NCBI GenBank assembly: GCA_958450325.1
Contig: OY288256.1
Coordinates: 14,726,557 to 14,790,556 of the forward strand
Direction: 5' to 3'
Origin: Agrostemma githago
Taxonomy: Eukaryota > Streptophyta > Magnoliopsida > Caryophyllales > Caryophyllaceae
DNA: 64,000 nt
Positions within the stretch are counted from its first letter, which is position 1, and each line of letters begins with the position of its first letter. The notes under the pieces are model-generated. The model worked only from the letters and a program-made list of their open reading frames with translations, had not been told where the DNA came from and searched no databases. Position numbers and translations under genes: made by a program. Below are positions 11,218 through 24,487 of the stretch, in pieces.

Positions 11218-14200
11218 GGGTTTAACAATCCAAAAATTAATATAAATGAAGTAGAGTAGGATTCATGCACTCGCTAGCTCACACCCAAAACCCAGCAGCA
11301 AATTACCTGTCATGTTATAAACATAACAACCACAATTCAATGGGGAGTAACGACGACGTTCTCCCAGCCATATTACATGACATTAAAGCATAATTACTAT
11401 TATATCAAAATAGTTCAAAATGGAAAACGTTTAAAACGATATAGTAAAATAATTCAAAATGATTGCCAACCTGCAAGTCAATATCAACCAATAGTAATAA
11501 CGGCGTTATGGACATGAATCAGTGCAACAGAATAGACTTTCATTAGGAGAATACTAAAAACTAGCTTCGAGAACTTAGTTCAAACAAATCAAACCTTGAT
11601 CTCTAACTGGGCTACTCAACCATAATAGGACGGCGACTTATAATGAGAGGTCCTAGCTTAAGTAAATATGCACACCCCTCCTGGAACACCAAATGTGCCC
11701 AGTTCAACCCGACGGCGTCTTACATGCGAGGTACGAGTTTAAGGTCAAAATGAACATACACTTCTGGACAAGAATATGCCCAGTTCAACAAACAATGCAT
11801 CCCGCTCGGATACACTAGCCTTATAGCTGATGGCAATGTTGAAATATTAATCTAGAAAAATCTAGACTTAAGTCCTATACATAATCTAGAATAATGTATT
11901 AGGGCAAACCTAGAACATTCTAGCTAGGAAAATCAATGGCAATGTAGTATGCTCTAGAATTCTCCCATATACTAGTATAAATTTGGGTGGAACTCATTTG
12001 TAGATGTGTGGAGTCCCAAGCTCCTAATATGGAGTTATAGGTCTCACCCTCTCCCCTAATTATTGTAATATCACTCAATATCAAATCATAATAAAAGATC
12101 GTCAATATTTATGAACATCGGACTCAAACACTTCCGCTGTCACAAAAAATTCCAACAGGCAAAACGTATACTCTAGACTGTATTACTCTACCCGTACACT
12201 TCTCTTATTTCATAACTCCAAAACAAAGCCATTATTGAAATTCAATAAAAATATAGTTCGTTTTACAGAAGAGGAAACTTTATAGATGTAGAACTTTTCT
12301 TAAAATAACTTTCCAAAAGTAGGTATTATAATAAAATAGAAATCGATTAAAATAGGAGTTATATAAAATAGTTAATATTAGGCCTCGAGACGTAAACGTT
12401 ATATTTATTATATAAATGTATAATTAATGATTGAATATCGATTAAAGTCAAAATCATAATTATTTATAAAAAGGTTGAAGTTTAAGTAATTAAAAAGTAT
12501 TTAAATAACAAATTGACAGATTTTCCAAAATTGCACTGTCTTACTATAAAATTCGTAATTAAATCATTAAAAACAAAAAAAACTTAAGATGAGTGGGGTT
12601 CAAAACTTTAGAAACTTAGTTACAACTTTTATTTCTGGAGAAAATCCAAATTCCAAATAAAACATGAGTTTTTGTTCGTATGTTTACAAACTGTCAGAAT
12701 TAGACACCCGATTGTATTTCTTTAACAAAACACGTTTAAAATTGATTTTAAATAAAATCCAATTGGAAACATTAACTAGACTCTTCATAATTTATGTACG
12801 TAAATTACCAAGATTAAATAAAAAGATTAACATATGTTTCAATTTAGATCTTATCACAACTGACAGAATCGCGGATTAATTTGACACATGTTCATAACAA
12901 TTTATTGTGACCAAACTACTTGGAATTAATATACGATATTAAATAGACATAAATTAGACTTAAAATAAATAGTATTCTCTTTTCAAAGTTTTCGGAAATA
13001 AAGTCCTTAAAATATAGTATTAATTCACACAAAAACACTAACAGATTCTGAAACATGCTGTAACTTTATTAAAAACAGTAAAACTTTCAATTTAATAATT
13101 CATATCAAAATCACACGAAAAATATGAAATAAGTTATTATTTGTATGTTTTAGTCTCGACTTTTTAATACTTTTTAATAGTTAAAAGAACGATTTATTCG
13201 CAAATCTCGTAAAAACGATAAAAATAACCAAACATGTGAAAATTTACGATTTTAAAGTTTATGTTATTAAAACGAGACATACATATATTGTCTAACAAAA
13301 ATCTAATTTCTATACATGCAACTACAACAATAATATCAAATAATACCGAGTAACGTGTCAATGTTACCTTAATCGAGATCCGAATCAATTAAATAATCGC
13401 CTTCGTCGGATCTAGCACGATAGCCTACGAAATAGTTAAACATACATATGGTATTAAAACCACATTATAAGTGAATAGAAAGAAGAAAACGAGATGAAAA
13501 ATGAATAAGAGTAATTAAATTACCCTCGAGATCGGAAAGAATTAGAGACGAATTAGGATCAGATTGATGATGAACGAAAAGGAGAAAGTTTAACATGAAA
13601 CAAGAGAAGAAAAGAAGAATTGTGTTGTGAAAAAAATAGACTAGAATGAAAGAGAATATAAAGAGAAATTAGGAAATTAAAAGATAGGAATAATTGAGTC
13701 ACAAGGACTCTCAACTCAGCTAGGAGACGAGATGGTTGAGATGGAAACAACAAGCAACAAATCGATGTGATAAGTTTCCGATTAAAATAAACACGAGGAT
13801 AAGATTTAAAATAGATAGAATAAAAATAGTATATAGTGTTGATAAAAAAGGTATCCGAAAATATTTCTCAAGTTGATAAAAGAAGGTTCGTAAAATAATA
13901 TTAGCGTTTACGAAGAAATTGGATTAAAACGCGTTAGAAAATAATTATTTATGAAATCGCGTAGTAAAATAATTAAACAACCATTCTTCGAAAATAAAAT
14001 ATTTTTGAGCTAGAAACCATTATAAATATAATCGAGCATTTTTCGAAAAATAAATAGTTCAAACTCGATTTTAAAACTATTGTTCATAGAAAATATGGTT
14101 TCTCAAAAATAATTGAACATACTTGCGATGAAAAGAATTAAATGGTTTTTCGAATAAAAATAGAATAACTAAAATCCTTTTACGAAAATAAATAATTTTA

Positions 14201-14314
14201 GGCTCGATAATGAAAGACTCGAAATGGGAAAAATGTAATTGACGAAATATTACAGAGTTACGATATAATCGTAACGAAACAGATAGCAAAGCTAGGAAAT
14301 TTACGGGTGTTACA
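11218..14314 (-). mobile_element. Probable LTR of another gypsy element, interrupted by element A
   Basis: A 3.1-kb AT-rich block without meaningful ORFs. On the minus strand it starts TGTAACACCC at 14314, a start typical of long chromovirus (Tekay/Del-like) LTRs, and it cuts a RABE1 exon at that point. Its far end is not visible because element A begins at 11217, so A appears to have inserted into it. Family assignment rests on the start motif, length and composition only. Confidence 0.5.
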
Positions 14315-15148
14315 CGTCCTCGACATTTAAATTCGTCTTTGCACTCTGAAGAACAGAACATTCTTTGAATAGAATATTCCGCTACTAAGATTTGGTAATC
14401 AAAAGACAACTACTCACAGTCTCAAAGAATTTAATTCCATATTCATCTGCTAGTGCTTGTCCCTTAGCTGTCGGCACAGCCTGTAAAATGTAAAGCCAAC
14501 AATCAGCAACATAGAATGCATTCCTGGTTAGCAGTCTGACACACTATGGCATAGTGGTTAGAGCCTAAAATGGATCATCTCATGACACAGCTGTTACAGA
14601 GTACATGCTTACCCTTTTACTCTCATCCATGTCAGCTTTGTTCCCTACCAATATCTTGTTAACATTGTCGGAAGTATGCTGCTCAATGTTCCGTATCCAG
14701 TTTCTGATATCTGAAGAGAGAATCGGGTCTTTAGCAAAATTGCTACTGAATTTCGGCCATTAAGCAGCCTGCTAATAATTAGATTAATCCTAATAATGGC
14801 ATGGGATCATATGCTTTAGGTCATTAATTGATTGATAGCAGCATATGATAATACAGAACTAAGTTGCATTACTGAACGATGAGAGAATTACTGTTAAATG
14901 AGGATTCATCAGTAACATCGTATACCAGCTGAATACCCATAGCTCCTCGATAATAAGATATGGTGGTCAGTCACGGAGGTTTGCTTTCTTTGTAACCACA
15001 AGCGTAATCAAAAGAGCCATGTGATGATTGGAAATAATAATACTCGGGTTATAAAGAAGGAAGAGGAATTACCAGTTGTGATGGTTCTAAATCGTTCCTG
15101 GCCAGCAGTATCCATCGAGCTCTATGGTTGGAATCTTAAAATCGATAC
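14315..15148 (-). pseudogene. RABE1/Rab8-type small GTPase pseudogene
   Basis: Five exon pieces are recognisable. 15073-15148 holds GIDFK and the DTAGQERFRT switch region but with about 26 bases missing in between. 14892-14957 encodes the YYRGAMG and YDVTDESSF block. 14613-14710 encodes RNWIRNIEQH and the guanine-binding NKAD motif. 14418-14480 encodes AKGQALADEYGIKFFET. 14315-14345 encodes SAKTNLNVED, including the SAK motif. The last piece is cut by the retroelement start at 14314. The acceptor before 14957 is AT instead of AG. The N-terminal P-loop exon is not seen. Introns remain, so this is a decayed genomic copy and not a retrocopy. Identity as Rab8-class is strong from the DTAGQERFRTITT and NKADMDESKR blocks. 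Confidence 0.88.
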
Positions 15149-15331
15149 CGCAAAAGTAGATAATTACGACAATGATGAGATTTTTAACTACGACGAGAAA
15201 AGTAAACAAAAATGAAAGCAAGTATCCATGCAAGGAACAATGGAAGCTACCAAATGGTGGTAATAAAACTCCCTATCCTAATGATGAACTTTCTTGAACA
15301 ATCCCAGGCTCGGGAGTGATTGTCGATGCAT

Positions 15332-16974
15332 CTAATGTTGCACATCGGACATACCGTCGCCTGACTCTATCAGCAAGCCCGAATAACCAGGCACACCTAG
15401 GATACCAGTCATTCGTTTCTTTATTGTCATATAACTTTCTTGCTCAAGATCACAGACAAGAGCAGCAAACTGTGCATCGCGTGAGGTGTAATTAACATCG
15501 ATGATTTAAGCAGGTATCAGGTACGTGACAACCTTCTTAGCTAACTCACATTTTTGCATATGCGGCAGTATTACAGGTTGGACCAATGAACACCTCTTTT
15601 CGCTGACTACTGGTCGGAACTTGGATTGCAATCCACGCTGTATAGCTACCGGCACAGTGCTGCACAGTCTCAAGCGGTGTAGCCTGTATCGCGACAGTCC
15701 GGAAAATCTTCCGCAGAAGGGGCATATAATCAAGGAAGACATGTTTGTCATACATAGGGCTACCAGGTACATCTTCCTTCAGTGCATGCCTGTCTCTCCC
15801 TTTGATAATGTCTTCCAACCCCGTACGCTTGAGCCGGTACAGTCGACTACAACGTTCCACTTGTCTCTGTTTCTCGAAGGTTAAGTCTTCGACGACAACA
15901 TTAAACATCTTGACAATGTTGTGGACAGCCTTCCGTGCAGCAATATCGTACAACTCTGCAACAGAAGCAGCATGCCCTCCGACATATGACAGGACAAGTG
16001 TACCGGAATTCGGCTTCACCAACACGTACGCACTATTCCTGGATATGTCCAGTATACGGTAAGCAGGGGCTGGCCATTGTAATATCTCAACTATGTGCCC
16101 CAGAAGCGAACAAAACGGAATGGTGATTGTAGTAGAAGCTGCATTCAGCACCTGAATGTCAAACAGACATCATCTTAGTACATGGAAATTTTGATTCACA
16201 CAACCTATTACTTGGATATTGATTTACAGCGAGCATCAGAAGTCAGACAGTATGATGGTACCAACTTAACACCACGATACAGTTGATTAAATGCTAATGA
16301 ACCATTGTCAGACGACCGAAGCAGAAAAAAGTCCTATGGTAGAATGAGCATAAACCAAGAAGCACAATGACAAGTGCAATATTTGTTAAGGACAAATTAG
16401 TACGGGTAAGCTTCTGGATTCACCGCATGCAAGCCTTGTATAACGTACCACTAACACGAGACTCACCTACAGTCCAGTTAGCACAACACTAATTAACACA
16501 ATCCTGAAAACTACAGCTACCACTAAAGGTTAGGCTTAGTAGATCGCAACGTGTGATCAAATCTTCCGCTAAATGATCTCCTAAGGTTAGAGTCGAAAGA
16601 ATTAGTGGCTGCCTACAGCTGTAATGGTCAACAGACAATATGATGCAAAAGAAGACATGATTGTATTTTGTGAAACCAAATGCTACCCAATCTCCCACTC
16701 TTACTTGGGTAATATAAAATATAATATATAATAATGACTACCAAGCAAGTATTTATGTACGACTTTCAAGCCGCTCCTAGTGTATAACACTTTGCCCACT
16801 ACTCCTATGTTCAAGAATACACGGATTATCTAGGCAACAAAACACATAAATTTGATAGAACCTGCTATTCCTAAAAGCATACAACAAATTAATCCAGAGA
16901 AATGTTACAAGGGTAGAAAATTATTAATCATACCTGAGAAGCTGGACTTGAATGGCGAAGCTGTTGTAAAGCCA
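15332..16974 (-). pseudogene. Unknown plant gene with two similar repeats, broken
   Basis: Exon 1 (16933-16974) starts ATG and encodes MALQQLRHSSPASQ. A long intron (donor GTATGATT, acceptor ATTCAG) leads to exon 2 from about 16153. Exon 2 encodes FCSLLGHIVEIL, then GGHAASVAELYDIAARKAV, and after a basic stretch a second similar unit ending in CNTAAYAK and ELAKKVVTYLI. The pattern of a short beta-like strand followed by A..AA+.A+..L recalls dsRNA-binding-like repeats, but this is a weak resemblance and no family is claimed. A run of five A at about 15549 shifts the frame, and a TAA stops the other frame at about 15506. The open frame continues to the TAG at 15332. It is therefore a pseudogene or a misread locus. 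Confidence 0.5.
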
Positions 16975-17364
16975 TTCTAACCAAAAGTTGTTCAAGTGAT
17001 TTTGTTAGATGTTAGATTGGCACCCGCTTACAACTATACAAGCAACAATTCTAAATACCTTGATAGGACAAATGATAGTGTGGGGTATTGGTTTAGGTTG
17101 TATGATGATGGACGGTAAATCAAATCGTCTTCGATTAATAAAGTACTGATGCAAGTTGTGTACTGATAGGTAGAGAATAGCCAGTAAGCATCAACGGCAG
17201 GCAATTACACTCATCTCGTTTAGAGCATAGCTTGCATCACTCTATCTGCTATGCTTGTAAAGCAAACGTGATAGCGCGTCAATTCACAACCTAGTACATT
17301 GGCCATTTACATCATACCAAAATATGTCAAGCCATTGTAGACAACGGCAAAATTATAGAAGAAT
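16975..17364. other. Intergenic region upstream of the unknown gene
   Basis: AT-rich single-copy-looking sequence. It would hold the promoter of the minus-strand gene at 15332-16974. No ORF, RNA gene or clear motif is seen. Confidence 0.4.
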
Positions 17365-17697
17365 GGTATTAGTAGTATGTGTAGATACGTCTTTAGATAA
17401 TCTTGTAAATTTAGACACGAGTCTATAGGTGTTTAGTTTACTTGCCTAGAATCGTCAGTAATTGGTTCCTTATAAGTCAAATCGTTACATCTTGTAGTAG
17501 CACGTTATTAATGACATAAGTAATAGTTCAATATTTTTTTTTACAAAAAATGAAAGCAACAATGGTATTAGTAGTACGTATAAATAGATAATCTTGTAAA
17601 TGTAGACACAAGTCTATAGGTCTCTAGTTTACTTGCGTAAAAACGTCAGTACTTGGTTCGTTATAAGTCAAATCGTTACATCTTGTAGTAGCACATT

Positions 17698-19186
<1,489 letters not shown>

Positions 19187-19330
19187 GGGATCAAGGGAGT
19201 TGGTGGTGGATTGGGAAGTTGGTGAGTTTTGTTGTTCGCCATTGATTTGGGTTGGATGGATGACTTAGATTAATAAAAAAAGGGAAAGAGGTACGCCTGA
19301 TTGACATGCGTACGAGACAGCAGCAGACAT
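19187..19330 (+). repeat. Left terminal inverted repeat of the MULE
   Basis: It begins GGGATCAAGGGAGTT and includes TTGGATGGATGA at about 19250, ATAAAAAAAGGGA at about 19272 and TTGACATGCG at about 19300. All have inverted counterparts near 41590-41729. Similarity is patchy, so the inner limit is approximate. Confidence 0.7.
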
Positions 19331-19367
19331 GCAGCAGGTAAAGCAACCCACAGCAGCATACAATCTC

Positions 19368-19512
19368 TCAATCTTTCACCATTTCTATCACCAAAATTCA
19401 CTTTCTCACTATCAATCTTTCACCATTTCTATCACCAAAATTCACTTTCTCACTATCAATCTCTCACCATTTTCCTCTCACCAAAATTCAAAATTCATCC
19501 CAATTCAAAATT
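19368..19512. repeat. 44-base tandem repeat in the MULE subterminal region
   Basis: Units begin ATC(T)TTCACC at 19371, 19415 and 19459. Each carries CACCAAAATTCACTTTCTCACTATCA. There are about three copies, the last degenerate. They probably lie in the 5' leader of the transposase transcript. Confidence 0.85.
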
Positions 19513-20293
19513 CATACCCTTGTTTATACTATCATTCAAAATAACTAAACCTTAATTCTTAATTTGCTTTACATCTCCATGCTCCAATGGTGTTGTTCCT
19601 CGAAGATTCATGCGATGATTATATGCTCGAAAATTTGCAGTCGAAAAATTCCGGTCAACATGTAGGAGGTAAGATGAGTATATACATATATATTTGGTAT
19701 CTTGCATTTGGTATTCCATTTTTTTTGGTTTGTTAATTTGAAGAGTCACACAGTTATAATGTGATAGTCACACTCAATATGACGGACATTCACACGTCGC
19801 TGGGTACAGGTTTTGATACGTGGGTTATTATTTAGTCAATTTTGCATTTAAGCCAAATCAATATTTTTTAATCCAAATATTTATCAAGCCAAATTATTAT
19901 TGTGTTGGTTCCCTGTAGACTGTAGTTGTAGTTTTCTGCTGTAGCTATAGTTGTATTACGTTGAAGTTGCTTTATTATTCCAAATATTTATGTTGGTTTC
20001 TTTATCATTGTTATATTTATTACTGTCGTTTTTTTTTTGTTGAGTATTGCATTTTGGTTTTTTGTAGTTGTAGTTCTTATATTTTGTGGGTGTTAATCTT
20101 TAACAATAATGTTGTTATATGAGCAAAGTCACAGTCTTTGTTCTTCAAAGTCATGGTCGTTGTTGAGAAAAGTCACATTTCATTAAGGTCAGAGATGAAT
20201 GCGTGCGTTGCAAGATTTGCAGTTTTTAGTGTGTAGTATAGGGTTTCTTTTTATTGTTCCAACCTCTGATAGTTCTTTTTTGTTCCAATCTAC

Positions 20294-23035
20294 ATGTCAG
20301 TTGAAGACACAGTGTGTGTGCCTTACGTAGGGCAGAAGTTCGTGGACATCGACGGAGCATTCCAGTTTTATCAATCTTACGCATGTTCCTTTGGTTTCGA
20401 GGCGAAGAGGTACACGACAACTAGATCTTTTGATGGTTCGATTAAGAAGAAATTGTTGGCTTGTAATAAAGAGGGCAAAACAGCTAGCCAAAGCATGGTG
20501 AAGTTGTCGAGCACGGGAGAGAAGGAGGGGCAGGAGTCTGTGGGATCGTATGAACCCAAAAGAAATACGAAGGCGATGAGGACGCAATGTGGTGCAAGGA
20601 TTAGGCTCTGTGCCATGATCGGGGTGTTTTTTATTGAAGAGTTCATCGATGAACACAACCACGAACTTGTGATGGTCAATGACAGAGAGTTTCAAAAGTC
20701 ATCTCAAAGTCTATCAAGATATCACAAGGAGATGATTGTTTGCAACTCAAGGGTGTGTAACGTCTGTGAACAATGTTGTTAGTGGTTGGTTGACTGCTAA
20801 CTGTGCGCGATTAATGCAGCTGCAATTTTGTGTGTGCAGCTGAAGATTGGGGCGACTCGGACATACAGGATGTGCAAGGAGATGTCGGGAGGATTTCAGA
20901 ACATCGGAGCATCGTTGGTTGATTTCAAGAACTGGGGTAGGGACGTCAAGTGCTTCGTTCACGAGCAGGATGGTCAATTGTTCGTAGACCGATTCAAGAG
21001 TTTGAGGGACAGTCAGGAGGATTTTTACTTTGACTACGATGTCGATGTAGACGGAAGCTTACGTAGGGTCATTTGGGCGGATGGTGCAGCTCGAATGAAC
21101 TACGCGGCATTCGGGGATGCATTTTCGTTCGACCCAACGTACGGAACCAACGTGTACTCTATGGTGTTCACACCGTTCAGTGGTATGGACAACCACAAAC
21201 GGTCTGTCACGTTCTGCGGGGCGTTGCTATTAAAGGAGGATTATGAGTCATTTATTTGGGTCCTCTCCCGGTTTCTGGAAGCCATGGGTGGTAAGGAACT
21301 GTGTTATATCATTACAGACCAGGATCCCGGGATTTTAAAAGCGGTCCCAAAAATATTCAAAGCAGCGCACCAACGGTGCTGCACGTGGCACATCATGAAC
21401 AAGGTTCCAACGAAGTACGGCAGATCAAGAGAGGAGGCCTCGAAATTCGTAAAAGACCTCAACGCAATTATTTGGGATGATGCCATCGAGGCGTCGGAGT
21501 TCGATGATAGGTGGGGGCGGATTATGATCGAACATGATGCTGTGGGGATTGAATGGTTCGAAAATATGTATGACATCAGGAGCAAATGGGTCGCCGCGCA
21601 TTGCATGGAGCTGAGGATGTCCGGAATTATGAGGACAACGCAGAGATCAGAGAGTGAGAACAGCTTCTTCAAAAAGTTTGAAGACAACAAAGGTACGTTG
21701 GTCCAGTTCAGGATGCGTTTCGAAAGTGCGATGGACCAACAGAGGCACATGGAGAAGAGGCTAGACAACGATAACCGGCAGACATTTCCCAAAATTGGAA
21801 CGAAGAATCCGATGGAGACCCACGCGGCAAGGGTGTACACACATGTGGCGTTTGCACACTTTCAGGAAGAGGTCAAGTTTTTGCTGTACACGTGCAACGT
21901 ACGTGGGTATCAGAAGAAGGACGGGATCGAAGCGACAACAGTTACGGACTCCATCCGGGACCGCAACTACATTGTTGAGTACAATCCAGGTATTGGCATA
22001 GAAAGTCATTGCCCATGTTGTCTAGCCACACTCACATAATCTGAATGTGACTATATAACCTAAACGGTGTGATTCTAAACTGCAATAAGTGTGACTATAC
22101 AACGTGGTGAGTGTGAATGCACAACGTAATGAGTTTTATTCTACAATTCAATGATTGTGACTATACAAAATAAAGGGTGTGACTCTGAAATGCGGTGAGT
22201 GTGATTGTACAACGTAATTCGTTTGATTCTGCAACATAAGGACTGTGACTATGCAGCATAATGGGTGTGACTATACCATGTAAAGGTTGTGATTATACCT
22301 TTACAAAGTCACATTCTGTACGTTGTGTAGTTACTGTTCGTATGGTTGAGAGTCGCACTCTTTATGTGTTTAATGCACTCGCAGGTACCTGTGAGGTCAG
22401 CTGTACTTGCAGGAAGTTCCGTCGGTATGGAATTCTCTGCATGCACGCTATTTGGATATATTCTTCCAAAGGACGGGAGACGATCCTGGAACGCTACGTG
22501 GTTTGTAGATGGACAAAGGATGCTTTACATAATGTGAATGCATGTCCCATGACAGAGAGTCGCCTAAGCGATGAGAAGGCTGTTACAGTCACGAGGCTGT
22601 TTTTTGAGTTCTATGAGACCGTCAGTCATGTCAGTAGAATGGGTAAGGAAGACGTTAGTAACTTAGCTGACATTATTCGCGACTTCAGATCCGATGTGGC
22701 GCCCTTTGCTGGTCCTTGTAGCAAAGACGCAAGAAGTAGAGGAGATCCTTGGTTGTACGAGCGCAATTGAAATAATGATATTGCCCCCGAAGAAAGCCAA
22801 GAACAAGGGCAGTGGGAAGCGGATGATGTCTTCTAAGGCGAAGGCTGCTGCAATTGCCGTGAGGCCTAAACGGTTGTGCAACAACTGCAAGAGGATGGGG
22901 CACCATGACAAGAGGAACTGCCCCAACCCATTCGCTGAGGACCCACCTATTGCTGACTTGTCTGTCGACGTTGAGGAGGAGGAGGGGGAGGAGGAGGAGG
23001 ACCTGGTAGGGGTTGCCGAGGAGGATTGTTTGTGA
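20294..23035 (+). CDS. FAR1/FHY3-related MULE transposase (one frameshift)
   Basis: Exon 1 is 20294-20752, intron 1 20753-20839, exon 2 20840-21989, intron 2 21990-22384, exon 3 from 22385; all introns are GT..AG. Exon 1 encodes the FAR1 DNA-binding domain (C..C..C..HNH, ending DEHNHEL). Exon 2 encodes the MULE transposase with DPTYG (first Asp), ITDQDPG (second Asp), CCTWHIMNKV and QRSESEN (Glu region). Exon 3 encodes the SWIM zinc finger (CEVSCTCRKFRRYGILCMHA) and, near the end, a zinc knuckle (CNNCKRMGHHDKRNCP) and an acidic tail to 23035. One extra base near 22730 moves the knuckle out of frame; read as is, the protein stops at 22770. Family and order fit FAR1-RELATED SEQUENCE proteins. 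The frameshift could be decay or a sequence error. Confidence 0.88.
21990..22384 (+). other. Transposase intron 2 filled with GTGTGACTATAC minisatellite
   Basis: About ten to twelve degenerate units of 24-29 bases with the core GTGTGAYTNTACAAC occupy 22040-22330. Removing the intron joins the aspartate-containing catalytic exon to the SWIM finger without a frame change, so the splice call is firm. Confidence 0.8.
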
Positions 23036-23320
23036 ATATCCTATGCTATGGAGAAACTTTTTTTTGAAACATAAAGATTGTCGACGTTCGAAACGGTCAA
23101 GGTCCGTGATATTGTTGTCGCTTATTGCGGACCTCAATCATTTCTAATATGGCGTAGTCATAAATCGAGGATTGTGTTGTGAATATCCTCTGATGTGGAG
23201 AAACATTTTTTTGAAACATAAAGTTTGTCGACGTTTGAAATGGTCAAGGTCCGTGATATTGTTTTCGCCTATTGCGGACCTCAATCATTTCTAATATGAC
23301 GTAGTCGTAAATCATGGGGC
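23029..23320. repeat. About 149-base tandem duplication at the transposase 3' end
   Basis: TTGTGAATATCCT at about 23030 recurs at about 23178. Both copies contain GTCAAGGTCCGTGATATTGTT, GCGGACCTCAATCATTTCTAATATG and GTAGTC. The first copy overlaps the stop codon region, so the duplication probably extends the 3' UTR. Confidence 0.85.
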
Positions 23321-23499
23321 AAAATTGTGTTTTGTTGATTGGCTGTAAAAATACATTGAAATAGCAGTTGTTTGTAATCGTTTGAAATAGTATTTTTTTT
23401 TAAAATGTGTCCTTATAGTGTAATGGGTCCTTGAAATGCATTAGTGTGTCTTTGAAATGCATTCTCTTTCGCTAAAAATACAGCTGTATAAGAACATTA

Positions 23500-23820
23500 T
23501 GCCCTTAATCGTTGGGTGACATGAAATAAGTGAGTGTGATTGTGCAACGTAATGAGTGTGACTCTACAGTAAGCAGAGTGTGATTATGTGACAAGAGGTG
23601 GAGCGTGGTTACAGTAATTGTACGAGTGTGATTGTACACGATACTAACTGTGACTCTAAAATATACTGACTGCGATTCTACAAATTGAAGTGTGTGACAT
23701 TTGAAAGGCAGAAATCTAAATTGGTTTTATGACTTGATGACTGTGACTATACACCATGTTGAGTGTGACTATACAACTTGTTGAGTGTGACTATACACAA
23801 TGTTAATGTGTCTGTACATT
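23500..23820. repeat. GTGTGACTATACA minisatellite, transposase downstream flank
   Basis: Degenerate units such as GAGTGTGACTATACAACTTGTT and GAGTGTGATTGTACACGATA repeat with a 22-29 base spacing, same orientation as in intron 2. Confidence 0.8.
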
Positions 23821-24009
23821 AGAAACATAGCGATGGAAATATTTGTACATTAGAAAAAGTCCATCTTTTACACAACATATAATACTTGAAACATAAAAAC
23901 ATTCTACGACACAGTACTTGAAAAATAAAAACATTATACGACATAATGCGGAAAACATCCACTGCATACCATTAAACGCTACATTATAACAATCGTTAAA
24001 CCTTTACAA

Positions 24010-24014
24010 ATCTC
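24010..24014. other. Target-site duplication of element C, left copy
   Basis: ATCTC lies immediately before the LTR start TGATGGGGG and again at 33829-33833 after the right LTR. A perfect 5-base duplication is typical of LTR retrotransposon integration. Confidence 0.85.
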
Positions 24015-24414
24015 TGATGGGGGTCGGCACCACAGACAGCCGGTAGCCGGCAACCCATAGGCACGTCTCACCCATCAACCGAATCACGCCGGCTCCCCAT
24101 GGCAAAAAGAGATGCCGGCAATATAATCCGTACGACTCAAGCCCTATAAATACCAAGAGAACCACCACAAGAAGGGGACACAAAATATACACAAGACATC
24201 ATCTCTCTAAAACCTAAGTTATATCCTCCCTAATCCTAGATCGACTTGTTTACCCCAGCGACTGACTTGAGCGTTGGAGAGGCAACCTCGGAGACACTCC
24301 GAGGCCCTTGGTGCGCTCCCTGTACAGGTTCGGAGCCCCGAGCTCGTCAGGAACGGAGAAGGAGATAGCCGGCCACCGCCGACTGGAGGTCTACGGTTGT
24401 TTGATACCCAAACA
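24015..24414 (+). repeat. 5' LTR of element C
   Basis: It starts TGATGGGGGTCGGCACCAC and ends GATACCCAAACA. A TATA box (TATAAATA) lies at 24145-24152. It is the partner of 33430-33828. Confidence 0.92.
24145..24152 (+). promoter_or_regulatory. TATA box of the 5' LTR of element C
   Basis: TATAAATA about 130 bases into the LTR. The same site is at 33560-33567 in the 3' LTR. Confidence 0.6.
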
Positions 24415-24417
24415 ATT

Positions 24418-24434
24418 TGGCGCCGTATATGGGG
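24418..24434 (+). other. Primer-binding site of element C
   Basis: TGGCGCCGTATATGGGG starts three bases after the LTR end. TGGCGCC followed by a G-rich end fits the 3' end of a plant tRNA used by Tat/Athila elements, with mismatches in the middle. Confidence 0.65.
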
Positions 24435-24487
24435 AGAAAACAAAAAGCTCCTCGCTCTAGAAGAAACTCGTTGAAACATCCGAAGAC

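Noticed and set aside
20378..22009. Long minus-strand ORFs over the transposase gene (for example 21304-21840)
   Set aside because: Shadow frames of the plus-strand transposase exons.
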